The translations under genes were made by a program, and so were the position numbers. Below the pieces are notes generated by a model. That model was given only the letters and a program-made list of their open reading frames with translations, was not told the origin of the DNA and did not search any database. A stretch of DNA of 62,000 nt. Origin: Apostichopus japonicus. Taxonomy: Eukaryota; Echinodermata; Holothuroidea; Aspidochirotida; Stichopodidae. The stretch covers positions 8,465,001-8,527,000 of the forward strand of contig NC_092563.1 in the NCBI RefSeq assembly GCF_037975245.1, read 5' to 3'. Positions 58,900-62,000 of the stretch are shown piece after piece; the first letter of the stretch is position 1; the number at the start of each line of letters is the position of its first letter.

Positions 58900-60150
58900 C
58901 CTGATCAGTACAGAAACTATGTCCGTGGCGGTAAGCGGACTACATCACTTCAGCATTTACTGTAGCATTCAGATCAGCAGAAAATCTCTTAACTATGACT
59001 CTTTTGTTCGTGTACAAAATGACCTTCTTCAGTCAGCAGCCATCCTTGTTCTTTTAGACCTATCAGCAGCTTTTGACACTATCGACCAACCGACACTCTT
59101 AAGAATCCTTCGACTTACATTCGGCATCGCAGGAGATGCACTTGATTGGCTTATTTATCTTTACGGTTTCAGTCTGTAAAAATGAATGATATTACATCAC
59201 AAAAAGTTCACCTGCAATATTCGGTTCCCCAAGGCTCTGTCCTGGGACCAGTGTTGTTTACCATCTATACTTCACCTTTTGGAGATATTGCTCGAGCGCA
59301 CAATCTTTCAAACCATCTTTATCTTTACACAGCTGTATCTTTCTTTCAAACCTCAAGATTCCACCTCAATTGAAAACACTTTCAGTTTAAAAATGAAATG
59401 CGTCAATGATATCAAATCATGGATGACTTTAAATTGTCTTAAACTAAATAGTGAGAAAACAGAACTGATAGTCATCTGTTCAAAATCAGCTCAAGCCAAG
59501 TTGTTAATTCCATTGCTTGAGATCGGAGAATGTGTAATCGAACCTAGTCAGCAAGCTCGCAACTTGGGAGTTGTGTTTGATTCGTCTTTAAGTGCTGACG
59601 TCCATATTGCTAAAGTATGCCAGAGATCATTCCACAACATAAGGAACATTTAATGATTCGACAGTTTATTAACTCCAAAACAACTGCCACTTTGGTGCAG
59701 TCGTGTGTTCTGTCACATCTTGACTATTGCAATGCTCTCCTCATTGGATAAACATCTTCTCAATAAGCTTCAACGTGTTTAGAACTGTGCTGCTAGACTT
59801 GTAACAATAGTAAAAAAAGAATTTAACACCAAATCTTAAAGATCTTCACTGCCTTCACTGGCTTAGAATTGCGGACAGAATCAATTATAAAATTCTTGTC
59901 CTTGTGTTCAAAGCAAGGAATGGTTTAGCCCCAGTTTACCTACAAGAGCTTCTCCAAGAATACAAACCTAGCAGGGTGCTTCGTCCAAGCGTACAACATA
60001 TGCTATCTGTTCCTACTGTTCGCACTTCCACCTATGGGGAACGTTGCTTTGCTAGATCAGCCCCACAGCTCTGGAACAGTCTCCTCTTACATCTGAAAAC
60101 AATCCAGCATGTGTCAACTTTCAAAAAAGAACTCAAGACGTTCTTATAGA
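58900..60150 (+). pseudogene. Decayed L2/CR1-like LINE, 5' truncated (LINE 2)
   Basis: RT traces begin with ILVLLDLSAAFDTID near 59,045 and VPQGSVLGPVLFTIY near 59,225. The catalytic YADD position near 59,325 is altered (HLYLYTQLYLSFKP in one frame), so the aspartates are lost. SWMTLNCLKLNSEKTELIV follows near 59,420 and RNLGVVFDSSL near 59,560. The typical CR1/L2 C-terminus comes last: FKARNGLAPVYLQELL, then YGERCFARSAPQLWNSL and FKKELKTFL-stop ending at 60,149. Multiple frameshifts. This C-terminal signature separates it from LINE 1. Confidence 0.87.
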
Positions 60151-61383
60151 TGCGTATCCATTAGTTTGATAACTGTTGTGTCCATTTTGGGTACTTTGCT
60201 CCTGCAGCGCTTCTGAGCAGTTTTTTTTTTAATTGGGTAATACTGGATATTATATTGTTAAACGCTAGAGTACATTACTTTAATATGTAACATAAATGTG
60301 CATTACAACCTAAGCCGATACATTCTTCAACATTGTTTCAAACGGTTCAAAATATAGCACCATTTAGCATTTAAGCAACCTACATTTTACCAACATTTCT
60401 CAAAAGGAAGGGAACAACCCTCCTCATAGAACCGTGCAAGGAAGTCACAACAAACTACCATCCCTCCACACTCAACATCTAAGCTTCCCTCCCCAGTCCC
60501 CCGCCCCAGTATGAAGATATGAGTTACACACCTGCTTCTCTAAGCATAACATTATAACGTCCCTCCTTCCCCATCATCCTAGCTTCCCTTCTTCCCCACC
60601 ATCTTAGCTTCCCTCTTCCGCCAGTGTCAATATATAAGTTGCACCCCCTGTTCTTGCCATAATGAGCTACTTCTGATACCATATGCATGTGAGTTGAGCA
60701 GAGTAGCTCATTAAGCAGAGTGACCACATTGATAAGAGTTCCGCCATTTTATCAGCGAGGTGATAGAATGATGAACCGTACAACTAATGTACATCAAAGA
60801 ATACATGACTATATACACTAGCAAAGAACCTCATCTTTTCTGTAATTGCTTCATTCACTTTATCACAGTTGTAGCAGTTAGTTTGAAACTTGTCTCCTGG
60901 TTCATAGCACCTTGTAAAAGAACAAGAGAAGAAAATCAGATGAAAAACCACATGGGACCATCCTAAAAAGATGCAATCTGCTATTTCAATTATGACAGCT
61001 AGTGTAGACATTACATACAAATGAATCAATGGATCACTAAAGAAAGATCTGTTGAAAAGTTGGATCCTTAAATATATATGAATTTACAATATTAAACAAC
61101 AGGTATATGCTGGATATACTAAGAAAGAAAGAAAGAGAGCAAGTAAGTAAGTAAGTAATGTATCAAGATGACAGTGTTACTCAACAAAATTCATATGAAC
61201 AATTGTGTGTGTAAAACATTCCAAGATTGACAACAAGTTAGAAATTAAAAACGATCATCAAAGAGTAGTGCCAAAGGACTCTTTCAAAACTTGAAGGTTA
61301 ATGTCAGAGACATGTTTATTATGGCACAAATAAGTTTTGAAAAACTTGAAGATATCAAGAACCAAATCCCTAGTACAGCCATC
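60151..61383. other. Non-coding stretch, no gene recognised
   Basis: Contains a pyrimidine-rich tract with repeats of CTAGCTTCCCTTCTTCCCCA type (60,470-60,620) and a short (AAGT)n near 61,141-61,158. No convincing coding sequence. Confidence 0.5.
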
Positions 61384-61720
61384 ATCGGATGTCAATTCTC
61401 TTTACACTAACAGCCCTCATGCTGAAGGTATTGCAGCCACGTGTGCAGCCCTGTCTAAGAAGGTCCACAAATCTCCCTCCTCTTCAGCAAATCACCTATA
61501 ACAACCACAACATTCTCCCCACTTCAGATAGACTCCAACGAGCCGTTCCTGAAAAACCCACCATCGCCTACAGACGACCACGCAACCTACGAGACCTTCT
61601 TGTGCGTGCTGCTGTTCTACCTCTAACTTATAACCCCACACCCATTCAGCATGGTACTTTCAAACGTGATCGTACTTCGTCCCTTAATCCTCTCTTTGCC
61701 CCTCCACTCTTTATCACCTA
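61384..61720 (+). pseudogene. Penelope-like retroelement relic
   Basis: DVNSLYTNSPHAEGIAATC near 61,387-61,443 resembles the RT motif DVxSLYTNIPHxEG of Penelope-like elements. In another frame YRRPRNLRDLLVRAAV (61,567-61,614) followed by GTFKRDRTSS matches the conserved linker before the terminal endonuclease domain. The RT core between them is missing, and cysteines of the usual zinc-binding segment are changed. Identification is by motif memory. Confidence 0.6.
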
Positions 61721-61871
61721 CCTCTCCTCTTCCCCTGTTGGTTTTTTTCTAACTTCTCTCCATCCCTTGTCTACTAATCCCCTTACATCTATCTCTTTGT
61801 GTTCACCATGCTCATTAACCCGTCTGTATTCTGTGCGTGTTTTTGTCCCTTCTGTTACTGTTACTTGTCAT

Positions 61872-62000
61872 TTAGGCGGAGTGTATAGCCTAGTGGTTAA
61901 CGCCGGCGTCTCCCAGTCATGAGATCCCCGGTTCGATTCCCGCCGACAGCAATGTGTGTCGTCTGGCAAGGGGTGTTGTTCAATAACAACTTCCCGACAT
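61872..62000 (+). mobile_element. tRNA-derived SINE, cut by the window end
   Basis: The head has A box TAGCCTAGTGGTTAACGC (61,886 onward), an anticodon-like stem GTCTC/GAGAT and a perfect B box GGTTCGATTCC (61,930-61,940). CCCGCCG can pair with GGCGGAG at the start. The body continues to the window edge, so the tail and target-site duplication cannot be seen. The head differs from the SINE at 14.3 kb, so this is another subfamily. Confidence 0.75.

Overview
This 62 kb window is eukaryotic, AT-rich, intron-bearing, repeat-dense DNA, most likely from a marine invertebrate. The mix of CR1/L2-like, Tx1/L1-like, Penelope-like and DIRS-like retroelements, tRNA-derived SINEs and a SAMD3-like gene points to an echinoderm-type deuterostome such as a sea cucumber. 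That assignment is a low-confidence inference. There are no bacterial features, CRISPR arrays or rRNA genes.

Layout. 0-3.5 kb: a decayed CR1/L2-like LINE with a duplicated leader. 3.7-5.8 kb: two tandem copies of a ~1,050-bp non-coding unit. 5.85-13.95 kb: copy A of an ~8.1-kb segmental duplication. 14.3-14.65 kb: a tRNA-derived SINE with a target-site duplication. 16.4-16.55 kb: a promoter-like cluster. 19.26-24.27 kb: a full-length, intact Tx1-like retrotransposon bounded by a 16-bp target-site duplication. 24.6-31.4 kb: mostly featureless. 31.4-33.1 kb: a GC-rich relic resembling a DIRS-type gag on the minus strand. 34.4-36.1 kb: degenerate repeats rich in nuclear-receptor-like half-sites. 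38.77-46.86 kb: copy B of the duplication. 46.9-52.6 kb: a mosaic of short duplicated blocks plus a LINE 3' end. 53.6-55.2 kb: a compact two-exon minus-strand gene with its own TATA box. 55.5-56.85 kb: a long (TA)n array and a 20-bp minisatellite. 58.9-60.15 kb: another LINE relic. 61.38-62 kb: a Penelope-like relic, then a SINE cut by the window edge.

The main cellular content is a pair of paralogous genes of an unrecognised family, one in each copy of the duplication. Each copy supports the same four-exon model: TATA box, short non-coding exon 1, long exon 2 with a signal peptide and cysteine-bearing helical modules, an 80-nt exon 3 encoding a hydrophobic C-terminal tail, and exon 4 giving one codon and the stop. 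Splice sites, phases and stop position agree between copies. The product of copy B would be about 712 residues, secreted and probably membrane-tethered, possibly by a GPI anchor. Copy A carries a single-base frameshift. The second cellular candidate is the minus-strand gene at 53.9-55.15 kb, which appears to join the start of a SAM-like domain directly to the C-terminal part of a SAMD3-like protein.

The rest is transposable elements and satellites. No operon-like cooperation is seen. All homology calls are from reading motifs by eye, with no database search.
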